The notes beneath the pieces are model-generated. The model saw nothing but the letters and a program-made list of their open reading frames with translations, was not told the DNA's origin and ran no database searches. Shown here one piece after another: positions 42,440 through 50,547 of a DNA stretch of 64,000 nucleotides; within the stretch, counting starts at the first letter, position 1; each line of letters starts with the position of its first letter. This stretch comes from Alkaliphilus transvaalensis ATCC 700919 (GTDB taxonomy: Bacteria; Bacillota; Clostridia; Peptostreptococcales; Natronincolaceae), in the NCBI RefSeq assembly GCF_000621485.1, contig NZ_JHYF01000009.1, positions 186,001-250,000 of the forward strand. Direction: 5' to 3'. The position numbers and the translations under genes are program-made.

Positions 42440-43094
42440 CTCTAGCAATATGGAATTTGAATTAATTTGTGTGATTATTAATTTTGGCTCTGCAAGTAAA
42501 GTCTTAAAATACGCAAAGCAACAGGGAATATCTGGGGGGACCATCCTATTGGGAAAGGGAACCGTTAGAAATCGTATTTTAGAATTTTTGGAATTAGCTG
42601 AGGTTAGAAAAGAGATTGTTTTAATGGTTGCTGAGAAGAATACAGCCTATTTTGTCCTAGATGCCCTTAATGAGAAGCTACGTTTCGATAAACCCCATCA
42701 TGGGATTGCATTTAGTACTTCTGTTACAAATATCTTGGGTACTAATAACCGATTCAAAAAAGAGAATCAAGAAAGTAGAGGTGGAATAAAGCAAATGCAT
42801 AATCTTATATTGGTAATCGTTGATAGAGGTAAAGGAGCGCTTGTAGTGGAAGCCGCCAACAAGGCTGGTTCTAGAGGAGCAACAATTATTAATGGTAGGG
42901 GTTCTGGTATTCACGAAACCAGCAAGCTATTTGCCATGGAAGTAGAACCTGAAAAAGAAATTGTTCTAATTATATCTCAAAATGAATCTACTGAAGAAAT
43001 AGCCTCTTCGATTCGAAAAGAGCTTAAAATAGACGATCCCGGCAACGGAATTATATTTATTCAAGAGATCAACAAAGCCTATGGCCTATACTAA
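42429..43094 (+). CDS. Tandem PII-like regulatory protein
   Basis: 221 aa with two PII/GlnB-like halves (about 8-105 and 117-221). Each has a hydrophobic first strand (LICVIINFGSASKVLKYAK; LILVIVDRGKGALVVEAAN), the GGTILLGKGT or GATIINGRGS glycine turn, and a final HHGIAF or GNGIIF strand. The long uridylylated T-loop is absent, so it is not a classical GlnB. PII-like proteins gate or sense metabolites for partner transporters, and coupling to DUF1538 suggests that role. The gene overlaps DUF1538 by 11 bases. Confidence 0.88.
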   Translation: MKLNSSNMEFELICVIINFGSASKVLKYAKQQGISGGTILLGKGTVRNRILEFLELAEVRKEIVLMVAEKNTAYFVLDALNEKLRFDKPHHGIAFSTSVTNILGTNNRFKKENQESRGGIKQMHNLILVIVDRGKGALVVEAANKAGSRGATIINGRGSGIHETSKLFAMEVEPEKEIVLIISQNESTEEIASSIRKELKIDDPGNGIIFIQEINKAYGLY

Positions 43095-43208
43095 GAACAA
43101 AGACCTCCTACGAAAGATTTATTGCTAGGCTTATATTACAATATATTTTAGAAATTAAGACGATTGTAAGCTTTAAAAGACATAATTTCCTATGTATTAT
43201 AAACAATT

Positions 43209-43246
43209 AACGCTGATGAATACCTTTATAGGACTTCGTCAGCGTT
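43209..43246. terminator. Hairpin between convergent PII-like and channel genes
   Basis: AACGCTGA (43209-43216) pairs with TCAGCGTT (43239-43246), with partial inner pairing. T-runs are weak on both strands, so termination is probable but not certain. Confidence 0.5.
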
Positions 43247-43253
43247 ATCTCTA

Positions 43254-44084
43254 TCAGTTAACTTGATCAAAAGAAGCGCCACATTTAGAACAATATTTAT
43301 CATCTGATCTATAGGCCTCCCCATTACAATTTTGACAAATTTTAGTTTTAGTCCTTTGATTATCTTTTGCCGTATGGGCTAATTCATGGGAGATGATACC
43401 CGTTGGTACTGCCAGTATACCGTATCCAACAATCATCAACAGGCTGGAAATAAGCTTACCCATGGATGTCTGGGGAGAAATATCGCCATACCCAACAGTA
43501 GAAACTGTAACGATAGCCCAATACATTGATGTAGGAATACTAACAAATCCATTGGCAGGCCCTTCTATAATATACATTAATGACCCTACTATTACGATGA
43601 TGAATACTATTGTAGAGAGAAAAACAGTTATTTTGGCTCTACTGGCTTTTAAAGCCCGTAATAAATGACTTGACTCATCAATATACCTTCCCATTTTTAA
43701 AATACTAAATAGTCTTAGAAGCCTCAAAATTCTAATTACTACTAAAAATCTAACTTGTGGCATAAAAAAACCTAAAAATGCTGGTAAAATAGCCAATAAA
43801 TCTATGATACCAAAAAAGCTAATAAGATAGCTCATCTTATTTTTAATGATATAAACCCTTACTAAATATTCAAATGTAAAAATTACAAGAAAAAACCAGC
43901 CTAATATATCAATTAATGTACCATAGGTATATCTTATCGTATCAACACTTTCAGCAATGATTAAAATGCTGTTAGACAGAATAATTAAAATCAAGATAAC
44001 GTCGAAGGCTTTTCCCTCTGGTGTATCGGCTTCAAAAATGATGCTATAGAGTTTTTCTTTTGTTTTCTGATTAATAATTGACAA
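43254..44084 (-). CDS. Voltage-gated-type potassium channel with zinc ribbon
   Basis: 276 aa from TTG 44084. Six membrane helices: a voltage-sensor domain with S4 arginines (VVIRILRLLRLFSILK, about 112-128) and a pore with filter TVSTVGYGDIS (about 190-200). The cytosolic tail ends in CQNCNGEAYRSDDKYCSKCG, a zinc-ribbon pair of CxxC motifs. KvAP/Kch-like channels usually lack this ribbon, which could mediate assembly or metal sensing. The TTG start has a moderate AGGTAGG upstream. Confidence 0.9.
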   Translation of the reverse strand: MSIINQKTKEKLYSIIFEADTPEGKAFDVILILIILSNSILIIAESVDTIRYTYGTLIDILGWFFLVIFTFEYLVRVYIIKNKMSYLISFFGIIDLLAILPAFLGFFMPQVRFLVVIRILRLLRLFSILKMGRYIDESSHLLRALKASRAKITVFLSTIVFIIVIVGSLMYIIEGPANGFVSIPTSMYWAIVTVSTVGYGDISPQTSMGKLISSLLMIVGYGILAVPTGIISHELAHTAKDNQRTKTKICQNCNGEAYRSDDKYCSKCGASFDQVN

Positions 44085-44231
44085 TGAACTAACCTACCTT
44101 CTTCTATGTAATTCTCCTTCATAAGGATTAAAAAAGTCATTCCTTTTACTATTATTCTCCATAATATTAGCATATCCTTCGTGTCAATTATTTTATCACA
44201 ATTTAATCCAATTAAATTGATTATCTACTTA

Positions 44232-44305
44232 TGTTGAAACTGATTACGTAAAGTTTGCTTTTATTAAAATAATCATTTTAGGTCTTTTCTATTGGTTATA
44301 AAAAT
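44232..44305 (+). repeat. Dispersed intergenic repeat, family 1, copy B
   Basis: Blocks TATGTTGAAACT, TTACGTAAAGTT, TATTAAAATAAT and GGTTATAAAA align in order with copies at 10999 and 60464. It abuts the terminator of the FAD lipoprotein gene and is non-coding. Confidence 0.6.
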
Positions 44306-44342
44306 AATCCCCTTATCAGTTTGGACAAGGGGATTATTTTTT
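44303..44342 (-). terminator. Terminator of the FAD lipoprotein gene
   Basis: A perfect 14-bp stem, AAAATAATCCCCTT/AAGGGGATTATTTT, has a 12-base loop. Between it and the stop codon are three copies of TTCTTGTTTTA with a 13-base period (44350-44386). Confidence 0.85.
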
Positions 44343-44393
44343 ATATTTTTTCTTGTTTTATTTTCTTGTTTTAATTTCTTGTTTTATTTTTTC

Positions 44394-45851
44394 TTATTTT
44401 ACTTCTCTAGCCGCTTCTCTTCCTGCTAATCTACCTAAAGTGAAGGACATGGTTATTGAAGTACCACTTGCAGGGTAAACTTGATAGTAAAGCTGACCAT
44501 TAGCCACCTCACCTGCTGCAAATAAGCCTTTAATAACATTTCCTTCTGTATTTAAAACTCTACCTTCTAAAGTAACTCTTGGTCCCCCAAAAGAACCAAT
44601 CATAGCTGGTGTCACCTTTACTGCGTAGAAGGGACCTTCTTCAATTGCATTTAATCCTCCAGCTTTACCAAAGTCTTTATCTTCTCCTAATTCAGCTAAT
44701 TCATTATATCGTGCCACAGTTGCTACTAAGTTTTCTGTTGGTAAACCAATGGCCTCCGCTAAAGCTTCAATTGTCTCACCTTTAAATCCATAGCCGTCCT
44801 CAATGCCTGACTCAATCACTTCTGCTGGTGCATTTTTATCAAGAATTGTGTAATAGGCATCATAACCATTATTAGCCATAATATCAACTACAACAGCATA
44901 ATGTTCATTTTCCTGTACAAATCTCTCTCCATTGGGATTAACATATAATCCTGGTAGAAAAACTAGTCCACCTAAAGGCGTTGTATAGGGATAATCTGGC
45001 CCCATTCCTTTAAAACCAATCACACCATCTTTTGATAGAATATCTGCGCCAATTTCCCTTGCCATTACTAAACCATCCCCAACGTTACCAACAGCAGAGT
45101 AGGAAGTATAACGATTAGCCACTGGTGCGTATTCTGCTATCAATTGGGGGTTACGATCATATCCTCCTGTTGCTAAAATAACTGCTTTAGCATTGATAAT
45201 AACCGTTTCTCCATCTTCATCTATTTCTGCGCCAACTACTTCATTATTATCATTTACCAGTAGTTTTGTTGCTGGTGCATTTAGAAGAATTTCGACTCCT
45301 TTTTCTCTTGCAGTCTTTTCTAAAGGTTGAATTAATCCCATACCTCTACCTTCCTTTGGTGTATGACCCCTAAGGGCAGGACTAACCCCTTGAGGAGATA
45401 AAACATCTGAGAACTCAACGCCTTGCTCCTCTAACCATGCAAAGGTTTCACCTGAATGGGATGCGATGTAATTAATTAAATCTACATCAACATTACCTTC
45501 TGCCATCTCAATCCAATAGGATGCTAAGTCTTCCCATGTTTCTGTAACCCCTTGTTGCTTTTGAATTGGTGTTTCAGCCCCATACATAATTCCCGCAGAA
45601 ATTAAGGTACTTCCACCAAGATAAGGCATTTTCTCAACTAATATAACAGAAGCTCCCTCATCAGCTGCTTCAATTGCAGCCCCTAAGCCTGCTGCTCCTC
45701 CACCAATTACCAATACATCTTTTTCTATTACTCTACCTTCAACTTCTTTATTCTCTACAACAGTTTGGTTGTTAGAAGTTGTGCATCCTGCTAAAAGCCC
45801 TACCATTAACAAAACAGAAATAAAGATTAAAAATCCTTTTTTCCTAAACAT
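44394..45851 (-). CDS. FAD-dependent fumarate-reductase-like lipoprotein
   Basis: 485 aa. Residues 1-22 are a lipoprotein signal (LMVGLLAGC). An FAD_binding_2 flavocytochrome-c-type core follows, with dinucleotide motif VLVIGGGAAGLGAAIEA (about 46-62), EKMPYLGGST, ALRGHTPKEGRGMG, AVILATGGYDRN and the C-terminal PASGTSITMSFTLGRLAG. Relatives reduce fumarate, urocanate, methacrylate or similar enoates on the outside of the cell. Unlike many relatives it has no attached haem or FMN_bind domain, so electrons must come from a partner. The divergent TetR gene probably controls it. Substrate unknown. Confidence 0.9.
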   Translation of the reverse strand: MFRKKGFLIFISVLLMVGLLAGCTTSNNQTVVENKEVEGRVIEKDVLVIGGGAAGLGAAIEAADEGASVILVEKMPYLGGSTLISAGIMYGAETPIQKQQGVTETWEDLASYWIEMAEGNVDVDLINYIASHSGETFAWLEEQGVEFSDVLSPQGVSPALRGHTPKEGRGMGLIQPLEKTAREKGVEILLNAPATKLLVNDNNEVVGAEIDEDGETVIINAKAVILATGGYDRNPQLIAEYAPVANRYTSYSAVGNVGDGLVMAREIGADILSKDGVIGFKGMGPDYPYTTPLGGLVFLPGLYVNPNGERFVQENEHYAVVVDIMANNGYDAYYTILDKNAPAEVIESGIEDGYGFKGETIEALAEAIGLPTENLVATVARYNELAELGEDKDFGKAGGLNAIEEGPFYAVKVTPAMIGSFGGPRVTLEGRVLNTEGNVIKGLFAAGEVANGQLYYQVYPASGTSITMSFTLGRLAGREAAREVK

Positions 45852-45872
45852 TTGAATTCCCCCTAAATTTTA

Positions 45873-45894
45873 TTATGCATGCATGTATGTATAA
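45873..45894. promoter_or_regulatory. Candidate TetR operator
   Basis: TTATGCATGCATGTATGTATAA is a near-palindrome (18 of 22 positions symmetric), placed 22 bases before the FAD lipoprotein start in the intergenic region shared with the divergent tetR-type gene. Confidence 0.5.
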
Positions 45895-46126
45895 TACGAT
45901 TTTATTATATATTTAAACTTATAATAATTCAAGATATTTTTTTAACAATTTAATTTCTCCCTTTATATAGCCGTTTCATCTTAATATATATCTTTAATCA
46001 CTTAATAATTATTAATTTGTTAAACATGCGTCAATGTATAGACCCCCTATCTATTTGATAACAATTGTGTTAACATATTAAATATGCTAAAATAAAAAAA
46101 ATCTCAAATTTAAGGTGGTCCATTTT

Positions 46127-46729
46127 ATGATACCTGTAGATACAAATGAAAAAAACTTGGCAAATGTTTTAGTTCAAAAAGCCCTTGAGATATTTTCCCT
46201 GAAGGGATACGCTGCCACTAATCTTACGGATATTACAAATGCCCTTGGCATTTCTAGAGGTCCTATTTATTATCATTTTAAGGATAAATTGGGCTTATAT
46301 AAAGCCGCCTTTCAACACTATGAAACAGATCTCAGGCAAACCCACAAAGAAATCATTGCTCAAGATCTACATATCATCAGTTTTATTGAAGCTGTTGTCT
46401 ATGACTGTGCTGAAAGACACACCAAATATGGCCTTAATTTCTTTTTTGGAATTGATACCATAGAAGAATTAGCTCCTATAAAAAAACTTCAAGACAAACT
46501 TATTGAAGATATTTATCAAGAAAAGATTCACTACGTTATTCGTTCAATCGAAAAAGGTGAAATAAGAAGAGCTACTGATCCTAAACAGATAGTAGATCTC
46601 ATATACCTTGTTTATTTTGGACTTTATAATGCGATTCAAATTAATATGCTAGAGGATTATAGTGAAAGGGAGATTAAAAACCTCATTAGAATTCTGCTAT
46701 CAGGTATTGAAAAGTATTGCTGTGATTAA
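46127..46729 (+). CDS. TetR-family transcriptional regulator
   Basis: 200 aa from ATG 46127; AAGGTGG lies eight bases before it, which argues against the GTG at 46115. The N-terminal TetR HTH is intact (LEIFSLKGYAATNLTDITNALGISRGPIYYHFKDKLGLY). The C-terminal ligand domain has no assignable family. It is divergent from the FAD lipoprotein gene and the likely local repressor, releasing on binding an enoate-type or other small ligand. Confidence 0.92.
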   Translation: MIPVDTNEKNLANVLVQKALEIFSLKGYAATNLTDITNALGISRGPIYYHFKDKLGLYKAAFQHYETDLRQTHKEIIAQDLHIISFIEAVVYDCAERHTKYGLNFFFGIDTIEELAPIKKLQDKLIEDIYQEKIHYVIRSIEKGEIRRATDPKQIVDLIYLVYFGLYNAIQINMLEDYSEREIKNLIRILLSGIEKYCCD

Positions 46730-46762
46730 TAAATAAATTAACATATTTTCACCAAACAAAGA

Positions 46763-46813
46763 AAGCATCGGATATTAATCATAATTGTGCTTAATATCCG
46801 ATGCTTGTTTTTT
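46763..46813. terminator. Bidirectional terminator between tetR-type gene and cls
   Basis: A perfect 16-bp stem, AAGCATCGGATATTAA/TTAATATCCGATGCTT (46763-46778 with 46791-46806), has GTTTTTT following on the plus strand. Confidence 0.9.
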
Positions 46814-46832
46814 ATATTTTTTCTTGAGTTTA

Positions 46833-48374
46833 CTACATTAAGGGTGCAAAAACCCGTAGTATAGAGCGACCTAATGACCTATACCAGCTAACACCATTCA
46901 CCTCATCTAGTGTAATTTCTTTGCAAATCTCCAGGGTCTTATGAAAATCCTTCTTCATCTCCATAATGGCTCTATTATGATACATCCACACTCCACACTC
47001 AAAGTGTAAATGAAGACTTCTGTAATCCATATTGATTGTTCCAACAACACCATAATCATCATCGGAAACATAGGTTTTCGAATGGATGAATCCAGGAAGA
47101 TATTCATATATTTTGACACCACTTTCAATAAGGATTCGATAATAGGATTTTGTAACAGAATGAACATACCATTTATCAGGAAGATGGGGAGTAATGATCC
47201 TTATATCTACACCTCCCTTTGCGGCAGAGGTTAAAGCAGTTACCATTTCATTATCTATAATTAGATAAGGGGTTGTTATATAAACATATTTTTGTGCTTT
47301 ATTAATTAAATTCAGATATACAATTTCCCCTACGGTTTCTCCGTCTAAAGGGCTATCAGCAAAGGGTTGAATATAGCCATCTCCATCATTAAATTGAATA
47401 TCTAGCTGAGAAAAATCAAACTTGTATTGATCAAAGTCTTCTTTAATTCCCCTGAGGTAACCCCACATAGAAAGGAACATTACCGTCATACTCCATACTG
47501 CTTCTCCTTTTATCATGACTGCAGAATCTTTCCAGTGACCATATTTTTCCAACCTGTTAATATATTCATCCGCTAAATTAATCCCCCCCGTAAAACCCGT
47601 ATGTCCATCAATGATGGTGATTTTACGATGGTTTCGATTATTAAGCTTAGGTGATAATATAGGAATTAAAGGATTAAATACGCTACATTTGATCCCCATT
47701 TTTTCAAGTTTTTTGTTGTATCCATAGGGTAGGGTAAATAAACAACCAACATCATCGTAGATAATACGAACGTCTAAACCTGCTGCTGCCTTCTCTACTA
47801 ATATATCTAATATACTATTCCACATTTCTCCTTCTTCAATAATAAAGTATTCTAAGAAAATATATTTTTCTGCTTTTCTTAGCTCTTCTTTAAGTTTTTC
47901 ATACTTCATTTCTCCTATTGAAAGGTATTCACTAGTGGAATTTTTAAAGGGTGGATAAAAGGCGTAGTTTTGTATATATCTCGACTGGTTGGCTGCAGTT
48001 TCATTTTTTGCTTTAATCTCCTCTATAAGATCATCTTTTATAGGAAGCTCTTTTCTAGTTTTTTCTCCTATGGATCTCATCTTTTCCTTTGCTCGTCTAC
48101 TCAATTTTCTTCCCCCGAAGAAAAGATAAAATAATCCCCCAAAGATAGGAAATAGTAAAATGGGAATAATCCATGCAAGCTTGTAGGCTGGATTCATTTG
48201 GTTATTAATGATCCCCAATACAGCAACAATACTAATGACAATGCTTCCTCCATAGAAAAAAACAAAGTAGTTATTAAATCTTAAGATTACTGCAATCAGA
48301 ACAAATAGCTGTAGTAAAATTGCCACAGCTACAAAAATACTTCTATGAAATAAAAACTTTTTTAGGAATTTCAT
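46833..48374 (-). CDS. cls: Cardiolipin synthase
   Basis: 513 aa, the normal length of Firmicute Cls. Two N-terminal membrane helices (about 12-32 and 36-56) and a PLDNc hairpin precede two phospholipase D HKD motifs: HRKITIIDGHTGFTGGINLAD and HSKTYVSDDDYGVVGTINMD. The membrane enzyme joins two phosphatidylglycerols to make cardiolipin and glycerol. Single-gene unit with a bidirectional terminator downstream. Confidence 0.96.
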   Translation of the reverse strand: MKFLKKFLFHRSIFVAVAILLQLFVLIAVILRFNNYFVFFYGGSIVISIVAVLGIINNQMNPAYKLAWIIPILLFPIFGGLFYLFFGGRKLSRRAKEKMRSIGEKTRKELPIKDDLIEEIKAKNETAANQSRYIQNYAFYPPFKNSTSEYLSIGEMKYEKLKEELRKAEKYIFLEYFIIEEGEMWNSILDILVEKAAAGLDVRIIYDDVGCLFTLPYGYNKKLEKMGIKCSVFNPLIPILSPKLNNRNHRKITIIDGHTGFTGGINLADEYINRLEKYGHWKDSAVMIKGEAVWSMTVMFLSMWGYLRGIKEDFDQYKFDFSQLDIQFNDGDGYIQPFADSPLDGETVGEIVYLNLINKAQKYVYITTPYLIIDNEMVTALTSAAKGGVDIRIITPHLPDKWYVHSVTKSYYRILIESGVKIYEYLPGFIHSKTYVSDDDYGVVGTINMDYRSLHLHFECGVWMYHNRAIMEMKKDFHKTLEICKEITLDEVNGVSWYRSLGRSILRVFAPLM

Positions 48375-48504
48375 TTTGCTTCAGCCCTCTTAAAGATATA
48401 TTTGTCTTAAGTGTGTTTAATTCTTACATAGTTACCCTATTATTATTACGACTATACCATACTTCTTTAGTCCAGTAAATATCTAACTATACTTAAATTT
48501 TATA

Positions 48505-49278
48505 TTATAATATTATTTCTATTCCTTCATAGCAATATTTACCTACACCTTTAATAAGTTTACCCTCTTTTTCTGCCTGATTAAATATTTTGTATACTTT
48601 ATTTAAATACTCCTTCCCGAAGTGAACCTCATAGTGTCCTGAAAATACACTTGAAATTTCAGCCTTCCTCTGAATCAATTTTTCTAGTGAAGTGAGATAT
48701 TCCTTTGGATTATTATTGGAAGCACCACAATACAAAGCTCCCTTATATATAAAATCACCTACAAAAAGATAGCCTGTAGTTTTATCTAAAATGCTGATAG
48801 AGTCAGGAGTGTGACCAGGCGTATGAATAATTTCCAATTTCCTGTTTCCTAAATCAATGATGTCTCCATCTTCAATAACAGTTCCACCTTCACCATCATA
48901 TAGTTGATATTTTTCCACTTCAAAATTGTTAGGAATATCTTCTTCAGAAATACCTCTTACCATTTCAGTTTTTATCATATCTAGAGGTGTTAGTTCTCCT
49001 GTTTTTAAGAGTGTCTGAGCCTTCTTATGGAAATACACTATATCAAATTCGTCATGATTTCCAATATGGTCCCAATGGGCGTGGGTTGTAATGACACACC
49101 TTTTTTTATTATCAATCATCTCTAAAAGATTCCCTAATTTATAAAGTCCCATTCCACTATCAATACATACATTAAATTGTTCACCTATTAAATAATAGAT
49201 ATTAGTTTTTTCATAATGTTTATTTTCACTAATGATATATGTTCTTTTATCCAACTGTCTAATCTCAAACCAATTCAT
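48505..49278 (-). CDS. Metallo-beta-lactamase-fold hydrolase
   Basis: 257 aa from ATG 49278, after AGGTAGGTG; the frame extends upstream to 49299 without better support. Metal ligands are visible: THAHWDH (HxHxDH), the second-site HTPGHTPDS His, VGDFIYKG Asp and SGHYEVHFG His. Glyoxalase-II-like dizinc or diiron hydrolase in the cytosol. Substrate unknown; lactonase, thioesterase and phosphodiesterase are all possible. Confidence 0.9.
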   Translation of the reverse strand: MNWFEIRQLDKRTYIISENKHYEKTNIYYLIGEQFNVCIDSGMGLYKLGNLLEMIDNKKRCVITTHAHWDHIGNHDEFDIVYFHKKAQTLLKTGELTPLDMIKTEMVRGISEEDIPNNFEVEKYQLYDGEGGTVIEDGDIIDLGNRKLEIIHTPGHTPDSISILDKTTGYLFVGDFIYKGALYCGASNNNPKEYLTSLEKLIQRKAEISSVFSGHYEVHFGKEYLNKVYKIFNQAEKEGKLIKGVGKYCYEGIEIIL

Positions 49279-49503
49279 TGATATACACCTACCTAACACG
49301 AATTATTTATTGGTATTTATCATAGCCCTATCACCTTATACAAAATTAGTACCTTTTGAGGTAGTGGATCGTAGCACTTCCTAGAGCCATTATATCTTAT
49401 AACTCTGCCATAAGCCTGTCAGTGTTTAAAAGTAATTTTGTTAATTCACTTTTACTTTACTTTTTTATAAATTAACGGTTTATATTTAGTGGCATATAAA
49501 TTA

Positions 49504-49536
49504 ACCCCTACTGTATTCTTAATTTACAATAGGGGT
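49504..49536 (-). terminator. Hairpin downstream of the CODH operon
   Basis: ACCCCTA (49504-49510) pairs with TAGGGGT (49530-49536), with inner TGTA/TACA. It follows the cooC stop by about 55 bases. T-run is weak on the minus strand, so this is the likely but not certain end of the transcript. Confidence 0.55.
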
Positions 49537-49591
49537 CTTATTCTATGATCATATCAAATTATTATTAAACTTAATTGACTGATATTCTTGG

Positions 49592-50356
49592 TTAATTCCA
49601 CCTTTCAATAATTAAATCGATGGTTTTAATTAATTCCTCATTTACAAAATCAGCAGGTGACTTTCCTTCTAAGTCTGCAGTAGATACGGCACTGCTATAT
49701 GGAATTACAGCTAAAAATTCCATCCCCTCTAAATAGTTTTCAATTAGCTTTAATTCATCTTCGTGCCTTATCTTATTGGCAATAACATAAACTTTCTTTA
49801 CCCCAATATCATTAGCCATGTCTCTAACATTAATTGCTGTTTCAAGACTTCTTTGTCCTGGCTCAACCACCACAATAAAAGCGTCTATCCCTTGGGCTGT
49901 CCCTCTAGAAAGATGTTCTAAACCTGCTTCCATATCAATAATAACGGTCTCTTGTCTGTGAACAACTAAATGATTTAATAATCTCTTCAATAATTTATTA
50001 TCAGCACAATAGCAACCAGCTCCACCTTTTTTTACTGTCCCCACAGCTAAAAAATCTACCCCTTTATGGTGTATTGAAAAACGCTTTGGTATATCGCCGA
50101 CAAAGGGATTTAAAGTATAAAGTCCTTGTCCTGTATTTTCTCCTGTCCCCATTTTTTCTTCTATCAATTTTTCCATTTCCGCAATTGGTTGGCCTTTCTG
50201 ATTTTTAATATCTATCCCTAAAGCAGCAGCAAAGTTTGCGTCGGCGTCGGCGTCAATTGCCAGCACCTTATAACCTCTATCAGCTAAACGTCTTGCCATT
50301 AAAGAAGAAATTGTTGTTTTACCTACTCCACCTTTTCCAGTTACTGCAATCTTCAT
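49592..50356 (-). CDS. cooC: CODH nickel-insertion ATPase CooC
   Basis: 254 aa from ATG 50356, behind AAAGGAGGAAGCTT; the longer frame to 50383 would translate the RBS. The deviant Walker A is KGGVGKTTIS at the N-terminus, with the signature lysine; ADADANFAAALGI is switch I and VIIDMEAGLEHLSRGTA is switch II. PGQRSLETA and the AGCYCADNKLL cysteine pair are typical of CooC1, whose dimer binds nickel through a CxC pair (CYC here). It matures the C-cluster of CooS. Confidence 0.95.
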   Translation of the reverse strand: MKIAVTGKGGVGKTTISSLMARRLADRGYKVLAIDADADANFAAALGIDIKNQKGQPIAEMEKLIEEKMGTGENTGQGLYTLNPFVGDIPKRFSIHHKGVDFLAVGTVKKGGAGCYCADNKLLKRLLNHLVVHRQETVIIDMEAGLEHLSRGTAQGIDAFIVVVEPGQRSLETAINVRDMANDIGVKKVYVIANKIRHEDELKLIENYLEGMEFLAVIPYSSAVSTADLEGKSPADFVNEELIKTIDLIIERWN

Positions 50357-50373
50357 AAGCTTCCTCCTTTCTA

Positions 50374-50547
50374 TTAAACCCATTTATAGATTCTTTTACA
50401 TTTACTACACAGCTTTAGCGTCTTTAATTCATTTTCTGATATCCCTTCAATCTTCTTTTTAATATACGCCAATTTTACAACTTTAATCGGTGTACTACAC
50501 TGAATACAGTGGTTAATCTGGTCATATTCCTTAATATTAAAGGTCAT
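50374..50547 (-). CDS. 57-aa CxxC/CxxC zinc-ribbon-like protein in the CODH operon
   Basis: A short gene whose ATG (50547) shares a base with the cooS stop (TAATG), behind AGGAGGGGATTTA; it ends 17 bases before cooC. The 57-residue product has two Cys pairs, NHCIQCSTPIK (Cys14, Cys17) and LKLCSKCKRIY (Cys47, Cys50), separated by a basic helix-like stretch (KKKIEGISENELKTLK). This is a zinc-ribbon or Fe/Ni-binding pattern. Its position between cooS and cooC suggests a role in CODH maturation or electron transfer, which is inference. No named family is recognised. Confidence 0.8.
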   Translation of the reverse strand: MTFNIKEYDQINHCIQCSTPIKVVKLAYIKKKIEGISENELKTLKLCSKCKRIYKWV

